This document shows, piece after piece, positions 7,380-12,554 of a DNA stretch of 18,576 nucleotides. The stretch comes from VMEP01 sp964414265 (GTDB lineage Bacteria; Patescibacteriota; Minisyncoccia; Phycocordibacterales; VMEP01), in the NCBI GenBank assembly GCA_964414265.1, contig CAYPVT010000015.1, forward strand, positions 1 to 18,576. The letters are read 5' to 3'. The notes below the pieces were generated by a model. It made no database searches, was not told the DNA's origin, and saw only the letters and a program-made list of their open reading frames with translations. A program made the position numbers and the translations under genes. Position 1 is the first letter of the stretch. Each line of letters starts with the position of its first letter.

Positions 7380-8108
7380 ATGTTTTACATTCTTCACGGC
7401 GCTGATTTCTTAAAAAGAAATCAAAAAGTTTTACAGCTTGTGGAAACTCTTTTGTCTAAAAAGCCAGAAACTCTTCTAGTTAGAATTGATGCGGGTGAAA
7501 TTAACTCACGTGGTTTAGATGAGTTTATTTTAGGGCAAGGTCTTTTTGAGCAAAAATTAATTGTTGTTTTAAATGGATTTATTGATAGCAAAGAAAAAAG
7601 AGAGGAAATTTTAGAAAAAGCTGAAGTGCTCGCATCTTCAGAAAATATTTTTATAACAAACGACGAAGAGATATCTCCCAAAATTATTTTAGAGTTAGGA
7701 GAACACGCGCAAAAAATTCAAGAATTTTCGATTAAGAGCGGAGTAATAAATAAATTCAACGTCTTTGCCCTGGGGGATTCTATTGGCACAAGAGACAGGA
7801 TGGGGGCCTGGGTTAATTTCTTAAAATCGGTTGAGTATGGAGCGGAAGCAGAGGAAATTCACGGTATTGTTTTATGGCAATTAAAAAGTATTGCTCTTGC
7901 AAAAAGCGCGCAAGGGGATTCTGATAAATTAAAAAAGGCTGGGGTTTCTCCTTTTGTGGCGGGGAAAGCCATTCGGTACTCAAAAAATTATACTGAAAGT
8001 GAACTTAAAAAAAGTATGTCTAATTTAGTAACTCTTTATCACGACAGCCATCGTGGGATTCTTGAACTTGGTTCTGGATTGGAAAAGTTTATTTTGGAGA
8101 CAGTCTAA
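7380..8108 (+). CDS. holA: DNA polymerase III delta subunit (HolA-like clamp loader)
   Basis: 242 residues, shorter than E. coli HolA (343). HolA is the subunit that opens the beta clamp in the clamp-loader complex. Seen here: a start typical of the family (Met-Phe-Tyr-Ile-Leu-His-Gly-Ala-Asp-Phe), a degenerate P-loop region, the stretch Phe-Asn-Val-Phe-Ala-Leu-Gly-Asp in the middle, and a C-terminal helical domain ending Leu-Tyr-His-Asp-Ser-His-Arg-Gly-Ile-Leu-Glu-Leu-Gly. This last part resembles the collar domain motif around Asp-..-Lys/Arg-Gly in other delta subunits. Identification rests on these patterns and on size; the family is very divergent. It follows the methyltransferase gene after 12 nt. 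Confidence 0.75.
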   Translation: MFYILHGADFLKRNQKVLQLVETLLSKKPETLLVRIDAGEINSRGLDEFILGQGLFEQKLIVVLNGFIDSKEKREEILEKAEVLASSENIFITNDEEISPKIILELGEHAQKIQEFSIKSGVINKFNVFALGDSIGTRDRMGAWVNFLKSVEYGAEAEEIHGIVLWQLKSIALAKSAQGDSDKLKKAGVSPFVAGKAIRYSKNYTESELKKSMSNLVTLYHDSHRGILELGSGLEKFILETV

Positions 8109-8119
8109 AATTTAAAGTA

Positions 8120-8378
8120 GGACAAAAAGAAAAGGACCATTTGTCCTCGGAACGAATGGCCCTTTTGTAGGGTGTGGCCTCAAGCTAGTGAGCGAGGCCG
8201 AAACTGTGTGCTTTCTTGGGAGGAGAGCCCAAGGAGCAGAAAATTGTTTAAAGAACTGGTGTGTGGCAAATCGTTCGAAAGGTTTATTTTGTGAGCCCAT
8301 AAGCGGAGCCGCTTTCCTTCTTTTGATTTACAACAACGGGTGGTTGGTTCTTAAATAATGATTTTTTTGACCAACCCT
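8120..8378 (-). ncRNA. Candidate structured non-coding RNA, minus strand
   Basis: This protein-free stretch of about 260 nt has a promoter-like sequence at its right end (8385-8412) and a terminator-like hairpin at its left end (8130-8166), both reading on the minus strand. Between them lie several hairpins: 8341-8348 with 8369-8376 (ends GGTTGG/CCAACC), 8302-8305 with 8310-8313, 8215-8220 with 8228-8233, and 8177-8182 with 8195-8200. On the minus strand the loop at 8221-8227 reads CTCTCCT, which is pyrimidine-rich and could pair with Shine-Dalgarno-like purines (speculative). No resemblance to tmRNA, RNase P RNA, SRP RNA or 6S RNA was recognised. The small ORFs across it look like chance. 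Confidence 0.35.
8130..8166 (-). terminator. Terminator-like hairpin (minus strand, possibly also for holA)
   Basis: Arms 8130-8141 and 8155-8166. Read on the minus strand all 12 positions pair (one as G-U), and a T-rich run (TTTTCTTTTT) follows. On the plus strand one pair is A-C, but CCTTTT would still allow termination of holA. A competing stem 8120-8126 / 8140-8146 overlaps its arm. Confidence 0.6.
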
Positions 8379-8384
8379 GTATCT

Positions 8385-8412
8385 AGTGTAGCAATGCTAC
8401 AGGGATAGGCAA
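8385..8412 (-). promoter_or_regulatory. Promoter with overlapping dyad, minus strand
   Basis: On the minus strand: TTGCCT (8412-8407), 16-bp spacer, TACACT (8390-8385) with TGC as extended -10. The dyad TGTAGC-AAT-GCTACA at 8387-8401 covers the -10 and part of the spacer, as an operator would. It would start RNA near 8378. Confidence 0.4.
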
Positions 8413-8459
8413 GGGTGGGTGTGGACAAGTGTCGCGAACAAAAGAAATTCTCAAAGAAC

Positions 8460-8487
8460 TTAACTTTTTTTCGTTACGTGCTATAGT
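8460..8487 (+). promoter_or_regulatory. Promoter of tRNA-Lys
   Basis: TTAACT (8460-8465), 16-bp spacer, TATAGT (8482-8487) with TGC at 8479-8481 as extended -10. The leader to the mature tRNA would be about 80 nt. Confidence 0.5.
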
Positions 8488-8500
8488 TTCTTTGTTTTTA

Positions 8501-8572
8501 ATCCGCCCATATCCGCCCGTACTGAACGGTACGTTCGGGCGGGGCTCAGTTGGCAGAATTAAATATGTATAT
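8501..8572 (+). repeat. tRNA-Lys leader with partial copies of the tRNA 5' part
   Basis: The 10-mer ATCCGCCCAT at 8501-8510 is identical to 8571-8580, which covers the tRNA's 5' acceptor strand; a third partial copy is at 8511-8518. A hairpin pairs 8513-8519 with 8536-8542. Directly after it, 8544-8553 repeats the tRNA's D-arm sequence GCTCAGTTGG (8582-8591). The leader thus holds acceptor and D-arm fragments but no full tRNA. Confidence 0.75.
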
Positions 8573-8645
8573 CCGCCCATAGCTCAGTTGGTAGAGCAGC
8601 TCCCTTTTAAGGAGAGGGTCGCAGGTTCGACTCCTGCTGGGCGGA
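8573..8645 (+). tRNA. tRNA-Lys (anticodon TTT)
   Basis: Acceptor 8573-8579 pairs with 8638-8644, discriminator A 8645. D stem 8582-8585/8594-8597. Anticodon stem 8599-8603/8611-8615 with loop CTTTTAA and anticodon TTT at 8606-8608. T stem GCAGG/CCTGC with loop TTCGACT. The outer pair of the anticodon stem is a G-A mismatch. CCA is not encoded. A second set of acceptor and D-arm fragments precedes it and a hairpin element ending in its own 3' sequence follows. Confidence 0.95.
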
Positions 8646-8805
8646 CTTTGAGCGTAGCGAAATATCCGCTCAAGCAAGTGAACTGCTTCACTTGCGTGCA
8701 GGAGTCGAAAGGCGGAACCATGTTTTGTTCTTACAAAACGAGGTGAGCCGGGGTCGAGAAAATTTTGTCCTCAAAATTATTCGTGACCGAACCTGCTGGG
8801 CGGAC
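8646..8805 (+). repeat. tRNA-linked hairpin element, tRNA-Lys copy
   Basis: 160 nt directly after tRNA-Lys, matching in layout the element after tRNA-Arg (16327-16488, minus). Order: spacer starting TTTGAGCGTAGCGAAAT; hairpin H1 8674-8695 (9-bp stem, loop CTGC); core at 8696-8722 containing GCAGGAGTCGAA (8698-8709), exactly antisense to the tRNA T-arm 8626-8637, then AGGCGGA and ATG; hairpin H2 8722-8739 (7 bp); hairpin H3 8761-8778 (7 bp) inside GGTC/GACC (8752-8755/8785-8788); and CCTGCTGGGCGGAC (8792-8805), a copy of the tRNA's own 3' end including the flanking C. No protein is encoded. The role could be RNA processing, alternative folding with the tRNA, or a mobile element regenerating the tRNA end; none is shown. 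Confidence 0.75.
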
Positions 8806-8905
8806 NNNNNNNNNNNNNNNNNNNNNNNNNNNNNNNNNNNNNNNNNNNNNNNNNNNNNNNNNNNNNNNNNNNNNNNNNNNNNNNNNNNNNNNNNNNNNNN
8901 NNNNN
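8806..8905. other. Assembly gap (100 N)
   Basis: Exactly 100 N between two identical 55-bp sequences (8751-8805 and 8906-8960). It is best explained as a scaffold join whose contig overlap was not merged, so probably no sequence is missing. A real tandem copy of the unit end cannot be excluded because the flank belongs to a repeat. Confidence 0.85.
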
Positions 8906-8960
8906 GGGTCGAGAAAATTTTGTCCTCAAAATTATTCGTGACCGAACCTGCTGGGCGGAC
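8906..8960 (+). repeat. 55-bp copy of the left gap flank
   Basis: Identical to 8751-8805: H3 of the tRNA-linked element plus the tRNA-Lys 3' end copy. Probably the same genomic bases written twice. Confidence 0.8.
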
Positions 8961-9173
8961 AAGCGTAAATAAAATCTCCCCTGCGGGAGATTTTTAGCTT
9001 GTCCGAACCGGAGCGATGTTTTTGTTTGAGTTTTCACTCAAGGCAAAAACCGCGAGGTGGGGTCGCGAGATTTTTTCGTCAGAAAAAATACTTGTGACGA
9101 CAAGAAAAGCAAGTCCGGGCCGGGGTCGTGGAAATTTGCTGGCGACGGCAAGCAAATTATCTGTGACGACAAG
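8956..9173 (+). repeat. Second, diverged tRNA-linked hairpin array
   Basis: It continues the element after the tRNA-Lys 3' copy. Its H1 equivalent pairs 8971-8980 with 8985-8994, again with loop CTGC, inside an outer stem 8956-8964/8997-9005 whose 5' arm is the end of the copied tRNA. Then comes a CCGGAGCGATG core, and an H2 equivalent 9018-9024/9044-9050 with inner stem 9026-9031/9036-9041. Two H3-like hairpins follow: 9070-9077/9082-9089 and 9133-9140/9151-9158, each framed by GGGGTCG on the left and TGTGACGACAAG on the right (GTCG pairs with CGAC). It holds no protein gene and no terminator before the gene at 9221. Confidence 0.7.
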
Positions 9174-9184
9174 TAAAATAAAGC

Positions 9185-9195
9185 TGGTATATACT
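9185..9195 (+). promoter_or_regulatory. Possible promoter of the nucleotidyltransferase gene
   Basis: TGG then TATATA (9188-9193), or TATACT (9190-9195), between the hairpin array and ATG 9221. No clear -35. Read-through from the tRNA-Lys transcript is the alternative. Confidence 0.4.
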
Positions 9196-9220
9196 AAGAT
9201 ATCTCCTCGATTAAAACAAA

Positions 9221-9718
9221 ATGCATAAAATTTCTATAGAGACCGCTAAGGAAATATCTCATCTACTAGTTAAAATAGACAGTATTAAGGGCGTTGATAT
9301 TTTTGGAAGCGTTGCACGAGACGGCTGTGGTGCCGATTTTGATTTAATAATTCTTGCTAGTCAAGAAAAAGCACAAGAATGGTGGGTGAGCGCCAAAATG
9401 CGAATACGACAAAGAAGTTTTTTTACGGTTTTATATCATAAGCTTAAAAAGGTTATTCCATTTTTTGAAACTATTTTTGAAGGAGAGAAAAGAAAGAGAG
9501 GTGTTAGTATCGCTTCTGATGTTTTTAAACATAACCTTGTTTCATTTTTTGAAAACCATAAACCCAAAATTAAAGTTGATATCATCGTTCTTCCAGAAAA
9601 TTGGCGTACTGGGGGTATTGTAAATTACGGGGTACTCAAAAAATTAAAACCAACACCTGATGCGGGGACAATTATGTTTTTTGAGAGAATAGCAAAAGAT
9701 GCTAAAAGACTAGTTTAG
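9221..9718 (+). CDS. Pol-beta-superfamily nucleotidyltransferase domain protein
   Basis: 165 residues. The N-terminal half shows the minimal nucleotidyltransferase pattern: Phe-Gly-Ser-Val-Ala-Arg (28-33), then Asp39-Phe-Asp41-Leu as the metal-binding pair, and a third acidic residue Asp120 in Val-Asp-Ile-Ile-Val-Leu-Pro. All catalytic positions are present, so transfer of a nucleotide to a protein or small molecule is possible. Stand-alone members often pair with a HEPN antitoxin/toxin partner, but none is next to it. The middle (55-110) is basic and not recognised. It directly follows the tRNA-Lys hairpin array and ends 2 nt before the convergent doxX-like gene. Confidence 0.75.
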   Translation: MHKISIETAKEISHLLVKIDSIKGVDIFGSVARDGCGADFDLIILASQEKAQEWWVSAKMRIRQRSFFTVLYHKLKKVIPFFETIFEGEKRKRGVSIASDVFKHNLVSFFENHKPKIKVDIIVLPENWRTGGIVNYGVLKKLKPTPDAGTIMFFERIAKDAKRLV

Positions 9719-9720
9719 AC

Positions 9721-10134
9721 CTACAACGGTAAATCAATTGAGAAAAAACCAGCGCCAGAGAACATGAGCGATATCGCGATTGCAATTGCAAACAAATAGA
9801 AATCAACGGTTTGGTGTAATATGCCAGGGTGTCGCATTTTGATAATTAAGCCACCAATTGAAATTAGGGCAATTATCAAAGCCGATACTTGAGTCCACAT
9901 TCCGACGATAAGGAAAAAACCACCAAGGAGTTCTAGTAGAGCAATTGTCCACATTAAAGAAACGGGCTTTGGAAATCCTGCAGATTGGAACATTCCAATT
10001 GAGCGCTCGCGGTATTTGAAAATTTTTAAATAACCAGCGGAGAAAAAAATACCACCAAGAACCAAGCGAAGGATAAGTGGGGCAACTAAGACGTATGTTA
10101 AAAGGGAAGGGAATGTGTTTAATATTTGTGTCAT
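9721..10134 (-). CDS. DoxX-family membrane protein
   Basis: 137 residues, four hydrophobic helices, with the family's N-terminal pattern (Leu-Ile-Leu-Arg-Leu-Val-Leu-Gly-Gly-Ile-Phe-Phe-Ser-Ala-Gly-Tyr-Leu-Lys) and a Leu-Glu-Leu-Leu-Gly-Gly in helix 2. DoxX proteins are small inner-membrane proteins, in some bacteria linked to redox or thiol stress; the exact role here is unknown. The frame is open to 10176, but ATG 10134 is chosen because TATAAT ends exactly 6 nt upstream, giving a leaderless start. Divergent from the RNA methyltransferase gene (45 nt between starts), convergent with the nucleotidyltransferase. Confidence 0.82.
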   Translation of the reverse strand: MTQILNTFPSLLTYVLVAPLILRLVLGGIFFSAGYLKIFKYRERSIGMFQSAGFPKPVSLMWTIALLELLGGFFLIVGMWTQVSALIIALISIGGLIIKMRHPGILHQTVDFYLFAIAIAISLMFSGAGFFSIDLPL

Positions 10135-10140
10135 GTTGAT

Positions 10141-10149
10141 ATTATACCA
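10141..10149 (-). promoter_or_regulatory. Extended -10 of the doxX-like gene
   Basis: Minus strand TGG-TATAAT with TATAAT at 10146-10141, then 6 nt and ATG. Consensus -10, no Shine-Dalgarno: leaderless transcript expected. Confidence 0.65.
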
Positions 10150-10179
10150 GAGAGAGCGATTAGGTTGAAAATACACAAA

Positions 10180-10656
10180 ATGGAAAAAAGAAATATTTAT
10201 TTAATACTGTGTGATATAAGAAGTGCCCATAATGTTGGCGCGATGTTTAGGACAGCGGATGCCTCCGGTGTTACAAGAATATTCCTTACTGGTTACACAC
10301 CACGACCAGTGGATCGCTTTAATCGACCAGTAAAAGAGATTTTAAAAACAGCATTAGGTGCGGAGAAAAATATTCCATGGGAACACAACCCAAATACACT
10401 TGAAGTAATTAAAGATTTAAAAAATAAAAAAGTTGAAATTATTGCGCTAGAGCAATCTCCGGAAGCTCTTGATTATAAAAAAGTTAAAGCGGGGAAAGAC
10501 ATTGCGTTAATTGTGGGGAATGAAGTCTTGGGATTACCTAAAGAAATTCTCGCGGTTGCGGATATTATTGCTGAGATTCCTATGAAAGGTGGGAAAGAAT
10601 CTCTAAATGTTTCAGTTGCGCTTGGTATCGCGTTGTTTAGGATATTAGATATTTAG
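10180..10656 (+). CDS. SpoU/TrmH-family RNA 2'-O-methyltransferase
   Basis: 158 residues, the length of a minimal SPOUT enzyme such as TrmL. All three SpoU motifs are present: motif 1 Asn-Val-Gly-Ala-Met-Phe-Arg-Thr-Ala-Asp (from about residue 17), motif 2 Ile-Val-Gly-Asn-Glu-Val-Leu-Gly-Leu (near 110), and motif 3 Ile-Pro-Met-Lys-Gly-Gly-Lys-Glu-Ser-Leu-Asn-Val-Ser-Val-Ala (near 132), which forms the knot that binds S-adenosylmethionine. The enzyme methylates a ribose 2'-OH in tRNA or rRNA; the target nucleotide cannot be told from sequence. The frame is open to 10126, but ATG 10180 fits the family start. Its 3' end overlaps the convergent lamin-tail gene by 12 nt. Confidence 0.9.
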   Translation: MEKRNIYLILCDIRSAHNVGAMFRTADASGVTRIFLTGYTPRPVDRFNRPVKEILKTALGAEKNIPWEHNPNTLEVIKDLKNKKVEIIALEQSPEALDYKKVKAGKDIALIVGNEVLGLPKEILAVADIIAEIPMKGGKESLNVSVALGIALFRILDI

Positions 10657-11523
10657 AAAAGTCTGTTTTACTGTTGTGACAGTTTTTCCTTCGCGGTCCA
10701 AGATGTGGATAGTGTCACTACTTTTCCAAAGTTCTTTATTGCTCCCGAGGTAAATCATAAAGTAAGGTTTGTAAAAATTATCTTTGTTTCGGTTGTCTGC
10801 GACACAACCATTATAGGTCACATGTTTTTCAATAAATTCGCTACAAGAAGTACCACTTCCTCCAGGGATTTGATCAATGTTTATTACAGTTGTGCAAGAA
10901 GGTAGATTATTTACGAAATTGATACACGTAGACGATGGTTTATAAAGAGACAGATTTTCTGGGGTGGTAGCCGAAGGACACTCTTTCGGGAGTGCTGGAA
11001 CAAATCTTTGGAATTGCGAAAGGTATCCACTACAAACATTTTGTTTAAAAGAAACGCCGACCGGGGATTGGCCACTTATGATGTGCGCTGTTTCTCCAGG
11101 CCTTAAGACAGTATTGGTTAGCTCGCGAACTTCTCCTGAAACAAACAATTTAACACTACCGCCAATTCTTGCAGAGGTGCCCGACTCGCTCGCAACACGC
11201 CATCCTGTAATGTCTAAAAGACTATCGCTTTTGTTCGTGATATCTAAATATTCTTTCGCAGGAGATGTTTCTTTTATGGCCGAACCAACAGCTTTAACAG
11301 AAACCCTGTATTTTGAAGAGATAAAGTTTTTTGTTCCTAACTTAAAATTAAAATCTAGATTTGGAAGTTCCCCGTATATCTCACCTGTATCAATAGGGGA
11401 TGGTGGTTTTAAGAAAGGCCCTTTAGTAGATTCAATTTTAGACGGCCCACCAGAAACAAACCACATAAACCATAGTGCTATTAGAATTGAAATAATAATA
11501 ATTGCGTCGCTTCTTAATTTCAT
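10645..11523 (-). CDS. Membrane-anchored lamin-tail-domain protein
   Basis: 292 residues. An N-terminal transmembrane helix (about residues 7-25) is followed by a Pro-rich stretch. The region from about 70 to 165 fits a lamin-tail (LTD) fold: Glu-Tyr-Leu-Asp-Ile-Thr-Asn-Lys-Ser-Asp-..-Leu-Asp-Ile-Thr-Gly-Trp-Arg-Val, then a segment ending Leu-Arg-Pro-Gly-Glu-Thr-Ala. The C-terminal third has six Cys, which could form disulfides outside the membrane, and a Trp/Tyr-rich end. A surface binding or scaffold role is inferred. ATG 11523 directly follows the mutM stop (TAA then ATG), so it is translated in the same unit as mutM. Confidence 0.75.
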   Translation of the reverse strand: MKLRSDAIIIISILIALWFMWFVSGGPSKIESTKGPFLKPPSPIDTGEIYGELPNLDFNFKLGTKNFISSKYRVSVKAVGSAIKETSPAKEYLDITNKSDSLLDITGWRVASESGTSARIGGSVKLFVSGEVRELTNTVLRPGETAHIISGQSPVGVSFKQNVCSGYLSQFQRFVPALPKECPSATTPENLSLYKPSSTCINFVNNLPSCTTVINIDQIPGGSGTSCSEFIEKHVTYNGCVADNRNKDNFYKPYFMIYLGSNKELWKSSDTIHILDREGKTVTTVKQTFLNI

Positions 11524-12438
11524 TTATTTAAAAAGTTTTTGGTGTTTACTGCAGAAGTGCGAGCTTCTTCCTCCAACCATTTTCCTCACTATTATACCAT
11601 CGCAGCCTTTTTTGCTACATTTTTTCCCAGTTTTACGATAGGCATTATGTTTCTCTTGGAATTTTCCACGTTCTCCTAAAATATTTCTATAGTCTGACAT
11701 TGAGTCGCCACCAAAAGAGATACCGCTTTTTAAAACTTTTTTCATTTCTGAAAATAATGTTTTTATTTTCTCCGGACTAATTTTAGAAACTTGTGATTCT
11801 GGGTGAATCCCCGAGAGCCAGAGCATTTCATCAGAATAGATATTACCAATGCCCGCAACAGTGCGCTGATCTAAAAGCACCGGCTTAATTTTTCCACGAG
11901 GACGGAGTGAAAGACGTTCGTTAAAAATTTTTAAAGTAAAAATAGGCTCCAGTGGCTCTGGTCCTAAATGGGAAAGACGAGGGGAATGTTCAATAATATC
12001 TGCTTTCTCTAAATCAAACCGTCCGAATTTTCTGGTATCACAAAAAACCATTTTGTTTCCGGAAGATAGTGTTAAAACAACATGGATGAACCTGTTGTAT
12101 GGGTCGTTAAGCGGGCCTTCTTCTTTGGGAATCCACTTTTTATTTTTATAAATATATTTGCCATAAAGTAGGTGCCCGGTCATTCTCATATGAACAATAA
12201 AAGCGTAACCGTTTGAAAGAATAAAGATTATATTTTTTCCTCGACGAGAAACAGAAATAACTTTTGCTCCAACAAGAGTTTTTTTAAAATTACGAAAAAT
12301 GGTCTCGCTTGTCAGAACGGTACTTCCAGACAGGTGGAACATTTTTGGCCAATCAGTCCAAACGTCTTTTATGGTTTGTTCTGGCAAAACCCTACTAAGC
12401 CCAGAAGTGGTTGTTTGTACCTCAGGAAGTTCTGGCAT
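11524..12438 (-). CDS. mutM: Formamidopyrimidine-DNA glycosylase (Fpg/MutM)
   Basis: 304 residues, longer than the usual 270-275. The enzyme removes 8-oxoguanine and formamidopyrimidines and cuts the abasic site. Seen: N-terminal Pro-Glu-Leu-Pro-Glu-Val with the catalytic Pro2 (exposed after Met removal) and Glu3, Lys68 in Arg-Arg-Gly-Lys, the helix-two-turn-helix Gly-Ile-Gly-Asn-Ile-Tyr-Ser-Asp-Glu, and a C-terminal zinc finger. The finger is unusual: Cys274-x4-Cys279 and Cys296-x2-His299, so one ligand appears to be His and the first spacing is longer than the common Cys-x2-Cys. Extra residues lie near 95-115. Its TAA stop directly abuts the start of the lamin-tail gene. Confidence 0.95.
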   Translation of the reverse strand: MPELPEVQTTTSGLSRVLPEQTIKDVWTDWPKMFHLSGSTVLTSETIFRNFKKTLVGAKVISVSRRGKNIIFILSNGYAFIVHMRMTGHLLYGKYIYKNKKWIPKEEGPLNDPYNRFIHVVLTLSSGNKMVFCDTRKFGRFDLEKADIIEHSPRLSHLGPEPLEPIFTLKIFNERLSLRPRGKIKPVLLDQRTVAGIGNIYSDEMLWLSGIHPESQVSKISPEKIKTLFSEMKKVLKSGISFGGDSMSDYRNILGERGKFQEKHNAYRKTGKKCSKKGCDGIIVRKMVGGRSSHFCSKHQKLFK

Positions 12439-12452
12439 CCCATTAGAAATTA

Positions 12453-12469
12453 GAAATGTAAGACATTTC
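12453..12469 (-). promoter_or_regulatory. Hairpin in the mutM leader
   Basis: Perfect 7-bp dyad GAAATGT-AAG-ACATTTC, 15 bp upstream of ATG 12438. It may be an operator or an RNA hairpin in the leader; the only other notable feature is an A+T-rich stretch behind it where a promoter could lie. The gap 12439-12554 holds no ORF worth calling. Confidence 0.4.
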
Positions 12470-12554
12470 CAATTATTAAATTAGTATTAATCGCCCTGTT
12501 TTTGTTTAATTGTTTAATTAAAATTAACATGTTCAAGATATAACTACGTGATTT

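Noticed and set aside
8112..8300. 62-residue minus-strand ORF
   Set aside because: No start signal, no recognisable protein features, and it coincides with hairpins and a terminator-like structure.
8120..8378. tmRNA, RNase P RNA, SRP RNA or 6S RNA
   Set aside because: The conserved cores of these RNAs (tRNA-like end, P4 motifs, GGAA/AGCA loop, central bubble) were not found on either strand.
8429..8746. 105-residue ORF containing QLVEQLPFKERVAGSTPAGRT
   Set aside because: This is a translation of the tRNA-Lys gene and its repeat flanks, a known kind of false ORF over tRNA genes.
8646..9173. CRISPR array
   Set aside because: The units are hairpins with variable stems, not equal direct repeats with uniform unique spacers, and no cas genes are present.
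8956..9173. Integron attC array
   Set aside because: The hairpins have conserved outer ends and variable stems, but no clear attC core sites (GTTRRRY/RYYYAAC), no cassette ORFs and no integrase were seen.
10964..11641. 225-residue plus-strand ORF
   Set aside because: Antisense of the lamin-tail gene and of the mutM 3' end, which are supported by motifs and by their TAA-ATG junction.
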